Made by a program: the position numbers and the translations under genes
Assembly: GCF_021026095.1 (NCBI RefSeq)
Contig: NZ_JAJNCU010000005.1
Span: 1-64,000 of the forward strand
Direction of reading: 5' to 3'
From: Salinicoccus halitifaciens
GTDB taxonomy: Bacteria; Bacillota; Bacilli; Staphylococcales; Salinicoccaceae
Length of the DNA: 64,000 nt
Shown here: positions 26,044 through 34,504 of the stretch, piece after piece
Layout: the number at the start of each line of letters is the position of its first letter
Numbering within the stretch: the first letter of the stretch is position 1
Notes under the pieces: generated by a model
Database searches by the model: none
Told to the model about the DNA's origin: nothing
The model's input: only the letters and a program-made list of their open reading frames with translations

Positions 26044-27261
26044 TTAAATGCCCGGTAATAATTGTAATAGATATCCCACTACAACACCAAGGATAACGAT
26101 CATCCAGGCGGGCATCTTCATCTTGAACAGCATGAAGAACAGCAACAGCGCCAAAAAGAAGTCAGCACCCGAATTGATGCCGCTCGTGAACACCGGATTA
26201 TAGAACGCCGCGAGCAGGATGCCGACGACAGCGGCATTGACGCCCATCAGGACGCTCTGAAACTTTTTATTTCCGCGCAGCACATTCAGAAAAGGCAGTG
26301 CGCTCATCACGAGCAGGAATGACGGCAGGAACATCGCGATTGTCGCAATGATGCCGCCCGTCGTACCGAGCATCACCGTGCCGAGGTAGCTTGCGAACGT
26401 GAATAAAGGACCCGGCACCGCCTGCGCCATACCGTAGCCCGCAAGGAACTGGTCGGCCGTGACGAGGCCCGTCGGCACGACTTCACGCTCAATCATCGGG
26501 AGCACCACATGCCCGCCGCCGAAGACGATCGAACCGACTCGGAAGAAGATGTCGAATATGTTCAAGTACTCATTGTCGAACAAAGAATTCAATATCGGCA
26601 GCAGGATCAACAGTCCGATGAGCGTGACAAATGAGATGATGCCGATGTTCCGTGTCAGATTGAATTTGAAGTCCGTGAGTTTATTTTCCGCCTTGTCCCT
26701 GAAGAGTATGTAACCGGCGACGCCTCCTATAGCGATGGTCAAAATCTGGATCCACGCGTTCGGATATATGAGCATGAGACCCGCGGCACCGATTGCGATC
26801 AGCATCCTTGGTATGTCCGGTGCGAGGTTCTGTCCCATGCCGATCAAAGCGTGCAGCACGACTGCGACTGCCACGATTTTCAGGCTGTTGATGAAGACAG
26901 CACCTTCCAGATCGAACGTCTGGTACATCAATGCGAAGATGATCAGCACGATGACCGACGGTACGGTGAAGCCGAGGAACGAGAGTATCCCGCCCGGTAT
27001 GCCGCCCCGCAGCATCCCGATCGATATGCCGACCTGCGAACTCGCCGGCCCCGGCAGGAACTGGCAGACGGCGATGATGTCCGCATATAATTTATCATCC
27101 AGCCACTTCTTTTTATTGACATATTCATCCTTGAAATATGCAAGATGCGCCACCGGCCCGCCGAAAGAGGTGAGGCCCAGGCGGAGTGACGTCAGCAGGA
27201 TTTCAAGCAGATTACCCTGCCCCCGGTTCCTGTTCACTCTTGATTGAGATTCGTTAGACAT
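26044..27261 (-). CDS. chrA: Chromate transporter, two-domain ChrA
   Basis: The protein has 405 residues and two homologous CHR domains. The first contains SFGGPVAHLAYF near residue 28 and CQFLPGPASSQVGISIG near residue 65. The second contains VFGGGHVVLPMIEREVV and GYGMAQAVPGPLFTFASYLG near residue 270. The family exports chromate in exchange for other anions; many members have unknown anion substrates. The ATG at 27261 follows GGAGG, and a long in-frame upstream extension has no ribosome site. Nothing else linked to chromate resistance is adjacent. Confidence 0.9.
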   Translation of the reverse strand: MSNESQSRVNRNRGQGNLLEILLTSLRLGLTSFGGPVAHLAYFKDEYVNKKKWLDDKLYADIIAVCQFLPGPASSQVGISIGMLRGGIPGGILSFLGFTVPSVIVLIIFALMYQTFDLEGAVFINSLKIVAVAVVLHALIGMGQNLAPDIPRMLIAIGAAGLMLIYPNAWIQILTIAIGGVAGYILFRDKAENKLTDFKFNLTRNIGIISFVTLIGLLILLPILNSLFDNEYLNIFDIFFRVGSIVFGGGHVVLPMIEREVVPTGLVTADQFLAGYGMAQAVPGPLFTFASYLGTVMLGTTGGIIATIAMFLPSFLLVMSALPFLNVLRGNKKFQSVLMGVNAAVVGILLAAFYNPVFTSGINSGADFFLALLLFFMLFKMKMPAWMIVILGVVVGYLLQLLPGI

Positions 27262-27424
27262 AGAAGCCTCCATAATAATAGTTTTGTAGTCTAAAGTTAA
27301 CAGGATTTTCATATGAAATCCATAGCATGGCGGCAATTAATCAATTCTTAACATTTCAGGCCCCTGGCCGCCGATATGAAATCCTAAGTACTTTATTCGT
27401 ATCCTTTCTTTAATGCATTAGATA

Positions 27425-27453
27425 AAATATTTAATGTTTATCATTAAATATTT
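27425..27453. promoter_or_regulatory. Long perfect inverted repeat upstream of the DUF2975/HTH operon
   Basis: AAATATTTAATG (27425-27436) and CATTAAATATTT (27442-27453) are perfect reverse complements separated by five bases. The repeat ends two bases before the -35 box of the operon promoter. It is A/T rich with no T-run, so an operator is more likely than a terminator. The small HTH protein of the operon is a natural candidate binder. Confidence 0.6.
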
Positions 27454-27454
27454 A

Positions 27455-27483
27455 TTGCCTTATGTTAAATTTCGGTGTATAAT
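27455..27483 (+). promoter_or_regulatory. Promoter of the DUF2975/HTH operon
   Basis: TTGCCT (27455-27460) and TATAAT (27478-27483) are separated by 17 bp, about 30 bp before the ribosome site. Confidence 0.78.
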
Positions 27484-27513
27484 GTAACCACAAACCATAA
27501 GGAGGAATTACCG

Positions 27514-28161
27514 ATGGCAGATCACACGCTCATCCACAAACGTTTCAAGACCATGGTCAATGTGCTCTACGTGCTTTCCTACATCCCACTCGCATTCGTT
27601 GCGCTCGGCATCCTTGTATTGCTTGGAGGCATCATTGCCGTGCCGTTCATTCCTTTCGCCGCCATCGAAAACAGGCTGACGGACCTGCCCGTGACCGGCA
27701 CATATGAAACGACAGGTCTCACACTCGAGGTCACCGACGCCTATCTTGAGACGATTGCACTGGATCAGACGGCAATCCTGCTCACACTCGCTGCCTTTCT
27801 GCTTTATCTTGCAGCCATCGCAGTAATATTGTTTTCCGTCAACAGATGGCTGTACAACTTGAAGCAGGGCAATATTTTCACGGTCAGAAACAGCCGCTTC
27901 ATAGAGATTGCCGCCTACACCGTGATTATTTTGACTGTGATTGATGCATTGGCCGATCTGGCCGTCGGATATTTGATGATGCAGACATTTTCATTGGCGG
28001 AAATTTCATCAGAATTGAACGAACAGCTGGTATTCGGCGTCGACCAGCTGAGCATCGAATTCAACCTGATGCTCCTGTTCAGCGGCATCATCATATGGAT
28101 ACTCGCCAAAGTGTTCAAATACGGTGCTTTCCTGCAGGAAGAATATGATGCGACAGTTTAG
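27514..28161 (+). CDS. DUF2975 membrane protein
   Basis: The 215-residue protein has four membrane segments at about residues 15-40, 85-112, 125-155 and 180-205. The pattern FSVNRWLYNLKQGNIFTVRNSRFI near residue 115 is typical of DUF2975 proteins. Its function is unknown. It is followed after 14 bp by a small XRE-type regulator, the same pairing as yoaS-yozG in Bacillus subtilis. The ATG at 27514 follows AAGGAGG. The usual interpretation is that the membrane protein controls the regulator or is controlled by it. Confidence 0.85.
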   Translation: MADHTLIHKRFKTMVNVLYVLSYIPLAFVALGILVLLGGIIAVPFIPFAAIENRLTDLPVTGTYETTGLTLEVTDAYLETIALDQTAILLTLAAFLLYLAAIAVILFSVNRWLYNLKQGNIFTVRNSRFIEIAAYTVIILTVIDALADLAVGYLMMQTFSLAEISSELNEQLVFGVDQLSIEFNLMLLFSGIIIWILAKVFKYGAFLQEEYDATV

Positions 28162-28175
28162 GAGGGGTGATTAAT

Positions 28176-28397
28176 GTGATTATAGTCAGACTCGACAGGG
28201 TGCTTGCGGACAGGAAGATGCCGCTCGGAAAACTGGCCGACGAAATCGGCGTATCCATCGTCAACCTCTCCAATCTGAAGACTGGTAAAGTGAAGGCCGT
28301 GAGGTTCTCGACGCTTGATGCGATATGCAGGGCACTCGACTGCCAGCCGGGGGATATTTTGGAATATGCGCCGGATGAACCGGAAGATGAAATTTAA
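28176..28397 (+). CDS. Small XRE/Cro-type helix-turn-helix regulator (YozG-like)
   Basis: The 73-residue protein is a single HTH domain: KLADEIGVSIVNLSNLKTGK near residue 20 covers both helices, and ICRALDCQPGDILEY near residue 50 is the usual C-terminal part. GTG at 28176 lies nine bases after GGAGGGG; an ATG at 28174 is out of frame. Paired with the DUF2975 gene, it probably controls its own operon. Confidence 0.88.
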   Translation: MIIVRLDRVLADRKMPLGKLADEIGVSIVNLSNLKTGKVKAVRFSTLDAICRALDCQPGDILEYAPDEPEDEI

Positions 28398-28484
28398 ATA
28401 GCGAAATATTTGCACTTTTCCGTAAATAGATATAGGATTGAGGAAATGATTTAAATATGTCATCAATCAAAGGGAGAGTGTAAT

Positions 28485-28796
28485 ATGAAATTAAAAGTAA
28501 CAGACGCGGCACTTAAGTGGTTTAAAGATGATGTGGAACTGGAATCCGGCGACAAAGTGCGTTTCTTTGTCCAGATTTACGGCGACAGCGCCGTACGCGA
28601 AGGTTATTCACTCGCTTTTACTTTAGATAAAGATGACAGGAAAAAGGCAGTCGAATATGAGAAGGACGGCATCGAGTTTTACGTCAATGAAACGGATGTA
28701 TGGTTCTTCGACGACCATGACCTCTCCGTGGAGTACGATGAAGAGAAGGATGAAGTCGTCTTCAACTATATAAGAGAAAAAGAAAGACAGGCGTGA
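28485..28796 (+). CDS. HesB/YneR-like protein
   Basis: The 103-residue protein starts MKLKVTDAALKWFKDD and has a beta-rich core (VRFFVQIYGDS and YSLAFTLD), resembling the iron-sulfur-scaffold fold of HesB/IscA. It has no cysteine at all, unlike true A-type carriers, and so belongs with the YneR-like branch of unknown function. A GGGAGAG site precedes the ATG. A shared terminator follows. Confidence 0.8.
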   Translation: MKLKVTDAALKWFKDDVELESGDKVRFFVQIYGDSAVREGYSLAFTLDKDDRKKAVEYEKDGIEFYVNETDVWFFDDHDLSVEYDEEKDEVVFNYIREKERQA

Positions 28797-28821
28797 TCTT
28801 CCCCGCCTGTCCTGATTAAGT

Positions 28822-28845
28822 AAACCCTCCTCAATCGGAGGGTTT
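28822..28845. terminator. Bidirectional terminator, HesB-like/YaiI
   Basis: AAACCCTCC and GGAGGGTTT pair around a six-base loop. It lies partly over the last codons of the converging minus-strand gene. Confidence 0.85.
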
Positions 28846-29277
28846 TATTATTTTACGGAACAATTCCCGGAATGTCTCCCGGTCCTCTTTTGAAAACGGC
28901 TTCGGGCCTTTCGTCCTGCCGCCCGCCTGCCGGATTGCAGCGCTCATATGGCGCGTGTCGAGCAGGTGGTCGATGTTCATCGCATCATACTCGAACCCTT
29001 TATGGTGCAGTACTTTCGCACCCTTCGGCAGGAGCAGGGATGCAAGCCCGTAATCCTGCGTGACGACGATGTCGTCTTTTTTTGTGAGCGCAACGATCTT
29101 GAAATCCGCCGCATCCCGGCCCGCATCCACATAAATCGTCTCAACATGGGCGGGCACATCCTGGTTGGAGAAATGTGAAATGCTCGATACCAGGGTGACC
29201 GGGATATTCTCATGAGCCGTCTCTTTGAAGATGATATCCTTCACCGGACAGGCATCCGCATCAACGATGACTTTCAT
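28831..29277 (-). CDS. YaiI/YqxD family protein (DUF188)
   Basis: The 148-residue protein is a PIN-like fold of the UPF0178 family. Conserved blocks are [12 protein letters not shown] at residue 4, [13 protein letters not shown] near residue 60 and [15 protein letters not shown] near residue 80. A nuclease activity has been suggested for the family but is not established. GGGTACGAATAT precedes the ATG at 29277; a GAAAGGCGGG ribosome site supports this start over the longer frame. The 41-bp array lies between it and topB, which is upstream on the same strand. Confidence 0.9.
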   Translation of the reverse strand: MKVIVDADACPVKDIIFKETAHENIPVTLVSSISHFSNQDVPAHVETIYVDAGRDAADFKIVALTKKDDIVVTQDYGLASLLLPKGAKVLHHKGFEYDAMNIDHLLDTRHMSAAIRQAGGRTKGPKPFSKEDRETFRELFRKIIKPSD

Positions 29278-29322
29278 ATATTCGTACCCGCCTTTCATGA
29301 TTTGAATATGTGCTGCGGCTGG

Positions 29323-29568
29323 CTATCGGCCAAACTAATTTCCATTTGACCGATGGGGCTCTTCTATCGGCCGAACCGACTCCCGCTTGGCCGATGGAGC
29401 TCTTCTATCGGTCGAACCAACTTTCATTTGGCCGATAGGGCTCTTCTATCGGCCGAACCGACTTCTTCTTGGCCGATGGGGCTATCCTATCGGCCGAACC
29501 GACTCCCACTTGGCCGATGGGGTCGTTCTATCGGCCGAACCGACTCCCATTTGGCCGATAAAGGTAAC
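29323..29568. repeat. Intergenic tandem array, six units of exactly 41 bp
   Basis: CTATCGGCC or a one-base variant starts at 29323, 29364, 29405, 29446, 29487 and 29528. Twenty-five bases into each unit lies GGCCGAT(A/G), its reverse complement. Arms of alternating orientation are thus 16 and 9 bp apart. The period is not a multiple of three. The array starts six bases past the topB stop codon and is transcribed from topB unless it itself ends transcription; no separate topB terminator was seen. Confidence 0.92.
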
Positions 29569-29573
29569 CCCAG

Positions 29574-31724
29574 CTACTCCCCAAGCTTCAGTTTCTTCAA
29601 CTGTTCGGCGAGGGCGTTGTTGATCGGTTCCGCTTCTTCATCCTTCTTCAGATATTTGTTCACGGTGCGCTTATCGACGCGGCCTTTACTTTCCTTTTTC
29701 CTGCGCGCTTCGAAGCTTGATAATTTTTCGCGGTGGCCGCATACGCATGTGAATATCTGGGCGTCGCCCGAGCCGCTCAATGTGAGCTTCTTCTTACATT
29801 TAGGGCATCTGGCGTTCGTGATCTTCGCGACATTCTTCCTGTGGCCGCATTCGCGGTCCTGGCAGACGAGCATCTTGCCTTTCTTGCCGTTCACTTCAAG
29901 CAGCGGTTTGCCGCAGTCCGGGCAATCACGGCCGGAAATGTTATCGTGCTTGAATGTCTTATCGCTTGCCTTCACTTCAGCGACGATGTCTTTCGTATGC
30001 TTCTTCATATTATCAATGAATTTCTGCTTATCCAGCTCTCCGCGCTCGATACGCTCGAGCTGCTTCTCCCATACCGCCGTCGTCACCGGGGATTTCAAAA
30101 TTTCCGGCGCAAGGTCGAGCAGCTGCCTGCCTTTCGAGGTGATCCTGATCGCCTGGCCGTTCTTCTCAAGATAAAACGTGTTGAACAGTTTATCGATGAT
30201 ATCCGCACGTGTCGCAACCGTCCCGAGCCCGCCGGACTCGCTCAGTGTTTTGCTGTGGGTCTTGTCCATGCTGAAATATTTAGCCGGATTCTCCATCGCC
30301 TGCAGGAGGGATGCTTCAGTGAACCTTGGCGGCGGTGTCGTTTCACCGGTCGTCTTGTTCACACTCTTAATTTTAAGCATCTCACCCTTTTCGACATCCA
30401 CGGTCTTCCCTTCCGCTTCTTCTGTATAAGCGATCTTGAAGCCCTGCTTCAGTACGCGGTTGTACTTCGTCTCGAGCACCTCACCGTTCACTTCGGCGGT
30501 CACCGTTGTCTCCTCATACTCATAAGGCGGCAGCAGGACGCCCATGAAACGCTGGATGACCAGGTCATATACACGCTTTTCCCGCTCGCTGAAATCACTG
30601 TAATGCACAGTGCTCTCGGTCGGGATGATCGCATGGTGGTCGCTCACTTTTTTGTCGTTGACGAACGAACCGTTCCCTTTGATCGGCGCGCGCAGAATAT
30701 GGGTTGCGACTTTTCGGAAATTGCCGATGCCGCTCGCCTGGACACGTTCCTTCAAAGTTGGCACGATATCCTCGGAAATAAACTTCGAGTCGGTCCGCGG
30801 ATACGTCAGCACTTTATGCCTTTCGTACAGTCCCTGCATCGTCTGCAGCGTCTCTTTTGCCGACAGGCCATAAATCTTGTTCGCATCCCGCTGCAGTTCG
30901 GTCAGGTCATACAGGCCCGGTGCGAACTGCTTCTTTTTCTTTTTGACGACATCTTTCACGGTTAATTGATCCGCCTTCAATTTCTTCTCGATGGCATCTA
31001 CTTTGTCTTCATTGAAAGTCGAGAAGCTATTGCCGTCCTTCCACTTGAACTTCAGCTTATCCGTCGCAACCTCAAGACCGTAGTATGTTTTCGGCTTGAA
31101 GTTTTTGATCTCTTCATCGCGCGCTGCGATGATTGCAAGCGTCGGTGTCTGGACGCGCCCGCAGTTCAGCTGTGCGTTGAACTTCGTCGTCAGCGCACGG
31201 GTCGCGTTCAGCCCGACATACCAGTCCGCCTCACTCCTCGCAACGGCCGCCTGATACAGGTTGCGGTATTTATTGCCGGGCTTCAGATTTTTGAATCCTT
31301 CCGAAATCGCCTTGTCGGTGACGGAAGATATCCACAGACGTTTAATCGGTTTGTTCACCTTCACGTAGTCGATGATCCAGCGGGCTACGAGCTCGCCTTC
31401 ACGTCCGGCGTCTGTCGCGATGATGATTTCATCCACATCTTTCCGCTTCAGCTGCGTCTGCACCGCCTTGAACTGCTTTGTCGTCTGCGGTATATGCGTG
31501 AGCTTCAATGGCTCCGGCAGCATCGGCAGATCCGCCAGGTTCCACTTCTGGTATTTCTTATCGTAACGCTCCGGGTCCTGCAGGGTCACCAGGTGGCCGA
31601 GCGCCCATGTCACAATATATTTATCCCCTTCAAGGAAACCGTTCCCTTTTTTACTGCACTTCAGCACGCGGGCGATGTCCCGGGCGACCGAAGGCTTTTC
31701 AGCAAGCACTACACTTTTTGCCAA
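29574..31724 (-). CDS. topB: DNA topoisomerase III
   Basis: The protein is about 716 residues. The TOPRIM domain lies at the N-terminus (VVLAEKPSVARD at residue 4, ATDAGREGELVARWI near residue 105), with the catalytic tyrosine in VLTYPRTDSKF near residue 308. Four C-terminal cysteine clusters follow (CPDCGKPLL, CQDRECGHR, CPKCKKKL, CVCGHR) and form zinc-ribbon type domains. The enzyme relaxes and decatenates DNA through single-strand passage. TTG at 31724 is the likely start: its product begins AKSVVLAEKPSV like other TopB proteins, and GAGAGG lies nine bases upstream, whereas the ATG at 31733 touches that site. Confidence 0.96.
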   Translation of the reverse strand: MAKSVVLAEKPSVARDIARVLKCSKKGNGFLEGDKYIVTWALGHLVTLQDPERYDKKYQKWNLADLPMLPEPLKLTHIPQTTKQFKAVQTQLKRKDVDEIIIATDAGREGELVARWIIDYVKVNKPIKRLWISSVTDKAISEGFKNLKPGNKYRNLYQAAVARSEADWYVGLNATRALTTKFNAQLNCGRVQTPTLAIIAARDEEIKNFKPKTYYGLEVATDKLKFKWKDGNSFSTFNEDKVDAIEKKLKADQLTVKDVVKKKKKQFAPGLYDLTELQRDANKIYGLSAKETLQTMQGLYERHKVLTYPRTDSKFISEDIVPTLKERVQASGIGNFRKVATHILRAPIKGNGSFVNDKKVSDHHAIIPTESTVHYSDFSEREKRVYDLVIQRFMGVLLPPYEYEETTVTAEVNGEVLETKYNRVLKQGFKIAYTEEAEGKTVDVEKGEMLKIKSVNKTTGETTPPPRFTEASLLQAMENPAKYFSMDKTHSKTLSESGGLGTVATRADIIDKLFNTFYLEKNGQAIRITSKGRQLLDLAPEILKSPVTTAVWEKQLERIERGELDKQKFIDNMKKHTKDIVAEVKASDKTFKHDNISGRDCPDCGKPLLEVNGKKGKMLVCQDRECGHRKNVAKITNARCPKCKKKLTLSGSGDAQIFTCVCGHREKLSSFEARRKKESKGRVDKRTVNKYLKKDEEAEPINNALAEQLKKLKLGE

Positions 31725-31795
31725 AATATTCATCCTCTCTCGTTCACAATTCATCATTCAATTATACTGCTTTTCCCCTCCGGAATAAAGCCATT

Positions 31796-31823
31796 GAAAA
31801 AGGACTGCCCATATGGACAGTCC
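31796..31823 (-). terminator. Terminator after the trpEG unit
   Basis: On the minus strand GGACTG and CAGTCC enclose the palindrome CCATATGG, and five T follow. It separates trpEG and the small membrane gene from topB. Confidence 0.82.
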
Positions 31824-31830
31824 CCATGCA

Positions 31831-32091
31831 TCATTTCTCCTCGAGCCCGTTCACAAACTGTTTCGCTTCGGCCTGAGACATGCCGGTGACATTCCTTACG
31901 TACTTCACCGCTTTGCCGGCCCCCTGGGTCTCGAGCTTATCTCTTGCCTCCACGACCCATTTCTCTTCGGCGGGCGGCGCCTCGAGCTTTTCGATCTTCT
32001 CCCTCAGGTGTGCAAGCTCCTTGCGCTGGGCGAAGATGATCGTCACTCCCGCAAAGACGAGCAGTATAAGCCCCATCGTCAGTAAATCCAT
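31831..32091 (-). CDS. Membrane-anchored protein with a ribosomal L7/L12 C-terminal-like domain
   Basis: The 86-residue protein has an N-terminal membrane helix (residues 3-22), a short coiled-coil-like stretch ELAHLREKIEKLEA, and a C-terminal domain. GAGKAVKYVRNVTGMSQAEAKQFVNGLE in that domain has the pattern of the ribosomal stalk protein L7/L12 C-terminal domain. Proteins of this design are known in Firmicutes but have no settled function. The ATG at 32091 lies eight bases after AAGGAG. It follows trpG by about 20 bp and shares its transcript, so it falls under the T-box control of trpE. Confidence 0.72.
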   Translation of the reverse strand: MDLLTMGLILLVFAGVTIIFAQRKELAHLREKIEKLEAPPAEEKWVVEARDKLETQGAGKAVKYVRNVTGMSQAEAKQFVNGLEEK

Positions 32092-32110
32092 ATTCAACGC
32101 TCCTTATGAA

Positions 32111-32701
32111 TCAGCTCCGCGCCTCCTGCACCGGCGCCATTCTGCTGTTTTTCATCACTTCAATATAGTTCCTTATGATATCACTCCCGGCGTCGCATGC
32201 AAAGGACTCGGGGTGATATTGGATGCCGAAGTGGGGCTTTTCGATATGTTCAAAAGACTGGATTGAATCCCGAGTCTCACCGGTCACCCTCAAGTCCGCA
32301 GGAAATGTTCCCCGGTCGCTCACGAGGGAATGGTACCGCATGATTTCGATCGTGTCTCCGAGGCCTTTATAAAGCTTTGAATCCCCGACCACACGCATCT
32401 CATCCATCTTGCCGTGTTTTACGACAGTACCTTCCACGACCTCACCGCCGTAATGGCAGGTCAGCGCCTGCGAGCCCAGGCAGATGCCGAGTATCGGCTT
32501 ATCCTCATAAGCACGGATGATCGCCGTCAGATGTCCGTTATCCAGCGGATGTCCCGGTCCCGGGGAGATCACAAGTCCGTCGACTGCAAGATCAAGCACA
32601 TCCGCGTCATCAGGGTATCTCACGACCACTTCATCATATTCCTCCAGCATATCGATCAGATTATAGGTGAATGAATCATAATTGTCGATTACAAGTATCA
32701 T
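32111..32701 (-). CDS. trpG: Anthranilate synthase glutaminase subunit
   Basis: The protein has 196 residues and is a class I glutamine amidotransferase. The catalytic cysteine lies in LGICLGSQAL near residue 80, and the His-Glu pair in QYHPESFA near residue 170; VIDNYDSFTYNL opens the chain. It supplies ammonia to TrpE for anthranilate formation. PabA of folate synthesis looks the same; the tryptophan T-boxes upstream favour TrpG, but dual use is possible. The start overlaps the trpE stop by four bases. Confidence 0.9.
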   Translation of the reverse strand: MILVIDNYDSFTYNLIDMLEEYDEVVVRYPDDADVLDLAVDGLVISPGPGHPLDNGHLTAIIRAYEDKPILGICLGSQALTCHYGGEVVEGTVVKHGKMDEMRVVGDSKLYKGLGDTIEIMRYHSLVSDRGTFPADLRVTGETRDSIQSFEHIEKPHFGIQYHPESFACDAGSDIIRNYIEVMKNSRMAPVQEARS

Positions 32702-34101
32702 GGGTGCACCTCCAAAAGGCTCTTCACTTTCAGCTTCGTCTCTTCCAGTTCCTTTTCCGGCACGGAGTCATAGACGACACCGCAGCCGGCTTCCACATTC
32801 ACATACTCGTCGTCGACGAGCATCGTCCGTATCGCAAGTGCGAAATCGAGTTCCTGGTTGCAGTTGATGTAGCCCACACCGCCTGAGTATATGCCCCGCT
32901 TCTCCGGACGTACTTCGTATATGCGCTCGATTGCGCGGAGCTTCGGCGCACCCGATACGGTGCCGGTCGGCAGCAGGCTGGTCACGACATCAATCGGTGA
33001 GATATCTTTTTTCACATCACCCGTCACGACGCTCACGATATGCATGACGTGCTCATACTTCTCGATCTCCATGAGACGTTCAAGCCTGACGCTCCCCTGC
33101 TCGCTCACGCGGTTCACATCATTGCGCCCGAGGTCGACGAGCATGCGGTGTTCGCTGAGCTCCTTCTCGTCACTGGAAAGCAATTCTGCATTCACTGAAT
33201 CCTCCTCTGCATCACGCCCGCGCTTGATCGTGCCGGCGATTGGATTCGTGATCACCTTGCCCTTCTCGACCTTCACGAAGCTCTCAGGAGAGCTGCCGAC
33301 GATGATCGGATCATCGAAGTTCAAATAGTACATGTACGGACTCGGATTCTGCCGTTTCAAATTTTTATACAGCTGGAAAGTTAGTACATTCCGCTCATGC
33401 CCGAATGCATGGCGGTATTTGTAGATTCGTGAAGGCACGGCCTGGAACATATCGCCCTTCTGGATCAATGACTTGAAATAGGACACGGTGTCCATGAAGT
33501 CCGCCTCGGTGATGTTCGTCTCAATTTCCCGGTTTTTATTGTCATAATCGATCACCGGATGATAGAGCCGGACCGACTTGAGTTCCCCGACCATACTTTC
33601 AAGGCGTGCTTCAAGCTCTTTCCGCCCCGCATTCGAAAACAGGTTCGACGTGATCACATGGATCTTCTCCTTGTAATGATCGAACACATACAGGCTCTCC
33701 ACCATATAGAACACCAGGTCATCGGTCGTATTTTCAATCTCGATCTCCTGCAGTTTTTTGAATGCATGGCGCACAAGGTCGAAGCTGCAGCTGCCGACAA
33801 ACCCTGAGACGAGCGGCAGATCCGCAAGCACCGGATCATCGATTTCCGCCTTATATTCATTCAGCAGATTTTTAAGCTTTTTATACGGATCGGTGCCGTA
33901 GCTGAAAATGGTGTCCGGATACTCGACTGTCAGCCTATGGCTGTCAAGCGTCACTTTCCCTTGATGATCGAATGCAAGCATCGAATACCTGCCTTTCATT
34001 TCGTGCTGAGACGCACTTTCAAAAATGACCTTCTTCTCCCTCATCTGCGCAAGCGCCTCCGGCGTCACTTCCGCATTCAATGTTTCATATATGATTTCCA
34101 T
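32698..34101 (-). CDS. trpE: Anthranilate synthase component I
   Basis: The protein has 467 residues. The chorismate-binding domain fills the C-terminal 270 residues: NPSPYMYYLNF near residue 258, NPIAGTIKRGRD near residue 290, VDLGRNDVNRV near residue 325 and GTVSGAPKLRA near residue 382, which are shared by TrpE and PabB. The N-terminal regulatory part that binds tryptophan is shorter than usual. The tandem tryptophan T-boxes decide for TrpE over PabB. The other trp genes (trpD, C, F, B, A) are not next to it, unlike the complete staphylococcal operon. GGGGGATTCAGG precedes the ATG. Confidence 0.9.
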   Translation of the reverse strand: MEIIYETLNAEVTPEALAQMREKKVIFESASQHEMKGRYSMLAFDHQGKVTLDSHRLTVEYPDTIFSYGTDPYKKLKNLLNEYKAEIDDPVLADLPLVSGFVGSCSFDLVRHAFKKLQEIEIENTTDDLVFYMVESLYVFDHYKEKIHVITSNLFSNAGRKELEARLESMVGELKSVRLYHPVIDYDNKNREIETNITEADFMDTVSYFKSLIQKGDMFQAVPSRIYKYRHAFGHERNVLTFQLYKNLKRQNPSPYMYYLNFDDPIIVGSSPESFVKVEKGKVITNPIAGTIKRGRDAEEDSVNAELLSSDEKELSEHRMLVDLGRNDVNRVSEQGSVRLERLMEIEKYEHVMHIVSVVTGDVKKDISPIDVVTSLLPTGTVSGAPKLRAIERIYEVRPEKRGIYSGGVGYINCNQELDFALAIRTMLVDDEYVNVEAGCGVVYDSVPEKELEETKLKVKSLLEVHP

Positions 34102-34119
34102 CCTGAATCCCCCTTTTTA

Positions 34120-34311
34120 AAATAAAAAAATAAGCCTCCTAAACGAATAGGACGCTTACACGCGGTGCCACCTAAATTGGGGACAAAGTCCCCCACTTGA
34201 CTGATATCGAATTATACACCGGCAGAACCCAATTCATCCGGCATCCATATCGGTTCGCATCAACCACCGACTTTCTGAAATAAAAACACCGGATTACTCA
34301 TTCCCACCTGA
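34120..34311 (-). promoter_or_regulatory. Second (trpE-proximal) tryptophan T-box riboswitch
   Basis: Reading the minus strand, a stem I with AGAAAGTCGGTGGTTGATGC and a specifier region GAATTGGGTT (UGG, Trp) is followed by the T-box GGTGGCACCGCG near 34172. The terminator is AAGCGTCCTA pairing with TAGGAGGCTT, followed by a T-rich run. The terminator ends about 30 bases before the trpE start. Uncharged tRNA-Trp would favour the antiterminator and allow transcription. Confidence 0.88.
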
Positions 34312-34498
34312 ATAAAAAAGCACCACAGCAACGCCTCAAGGACGCGTCACCGTGGTGCCACCTTAATTAACATTAATGAATGTTCACTCTTAAAAATACA
34401 TTTTAAATTTTACTTTCCGCCCAATTCACAAATATCGTGTGCTGATTTGCATCACCCATCAGCTTTCTTTTGCTACATCGTATATTTGCTACTGAATA
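34312..34498 (-). promoter_or_regulatory. First (promoter-proximal) tryptophan T-box riboswitch
   Basis: On the minus strand the leader starts just after the promoter. Stem I contains AGCTGATGGGTGATGC and a specifier region GAATTGGGCGG with UGG. The T-box GGTGGCACCACGG lies near 34350, and a long terminator stem follows, GCACCACGGTGACGC with GCGTTGCTGTGGTGC, then six T. It stands directly in front of the second T-box, so both decisions must be passed to reach trpE. Confidence 0.88.
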
Positions 34499-34504
34499 TC
34501 TAAT

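Noticed and set aside
29353-29623. Reading frames coding for repeated RPNRLPLGRW-type peptides across the 41-bp array
   Set aside because: The period of 41 bp shifts frame each unit, there is no ribosome site, and the apparent peptide repeat comes from a three-unit cycle of a non-coding repeat.
29733-30965. Long plus-strand frame of 410 codons opposite topB
   Set aside because: Antisense shadow of a high-G+C conserved gene; composition matches a reverse-complement reading, with no start signal.
32111-34101. pabAB (folate) instead of trpEG
   Set aside because: Motifs alone cannot separate them, but two T-boxes with UGG specifiers make tryptophan control, and thus trpEG, far more likely.
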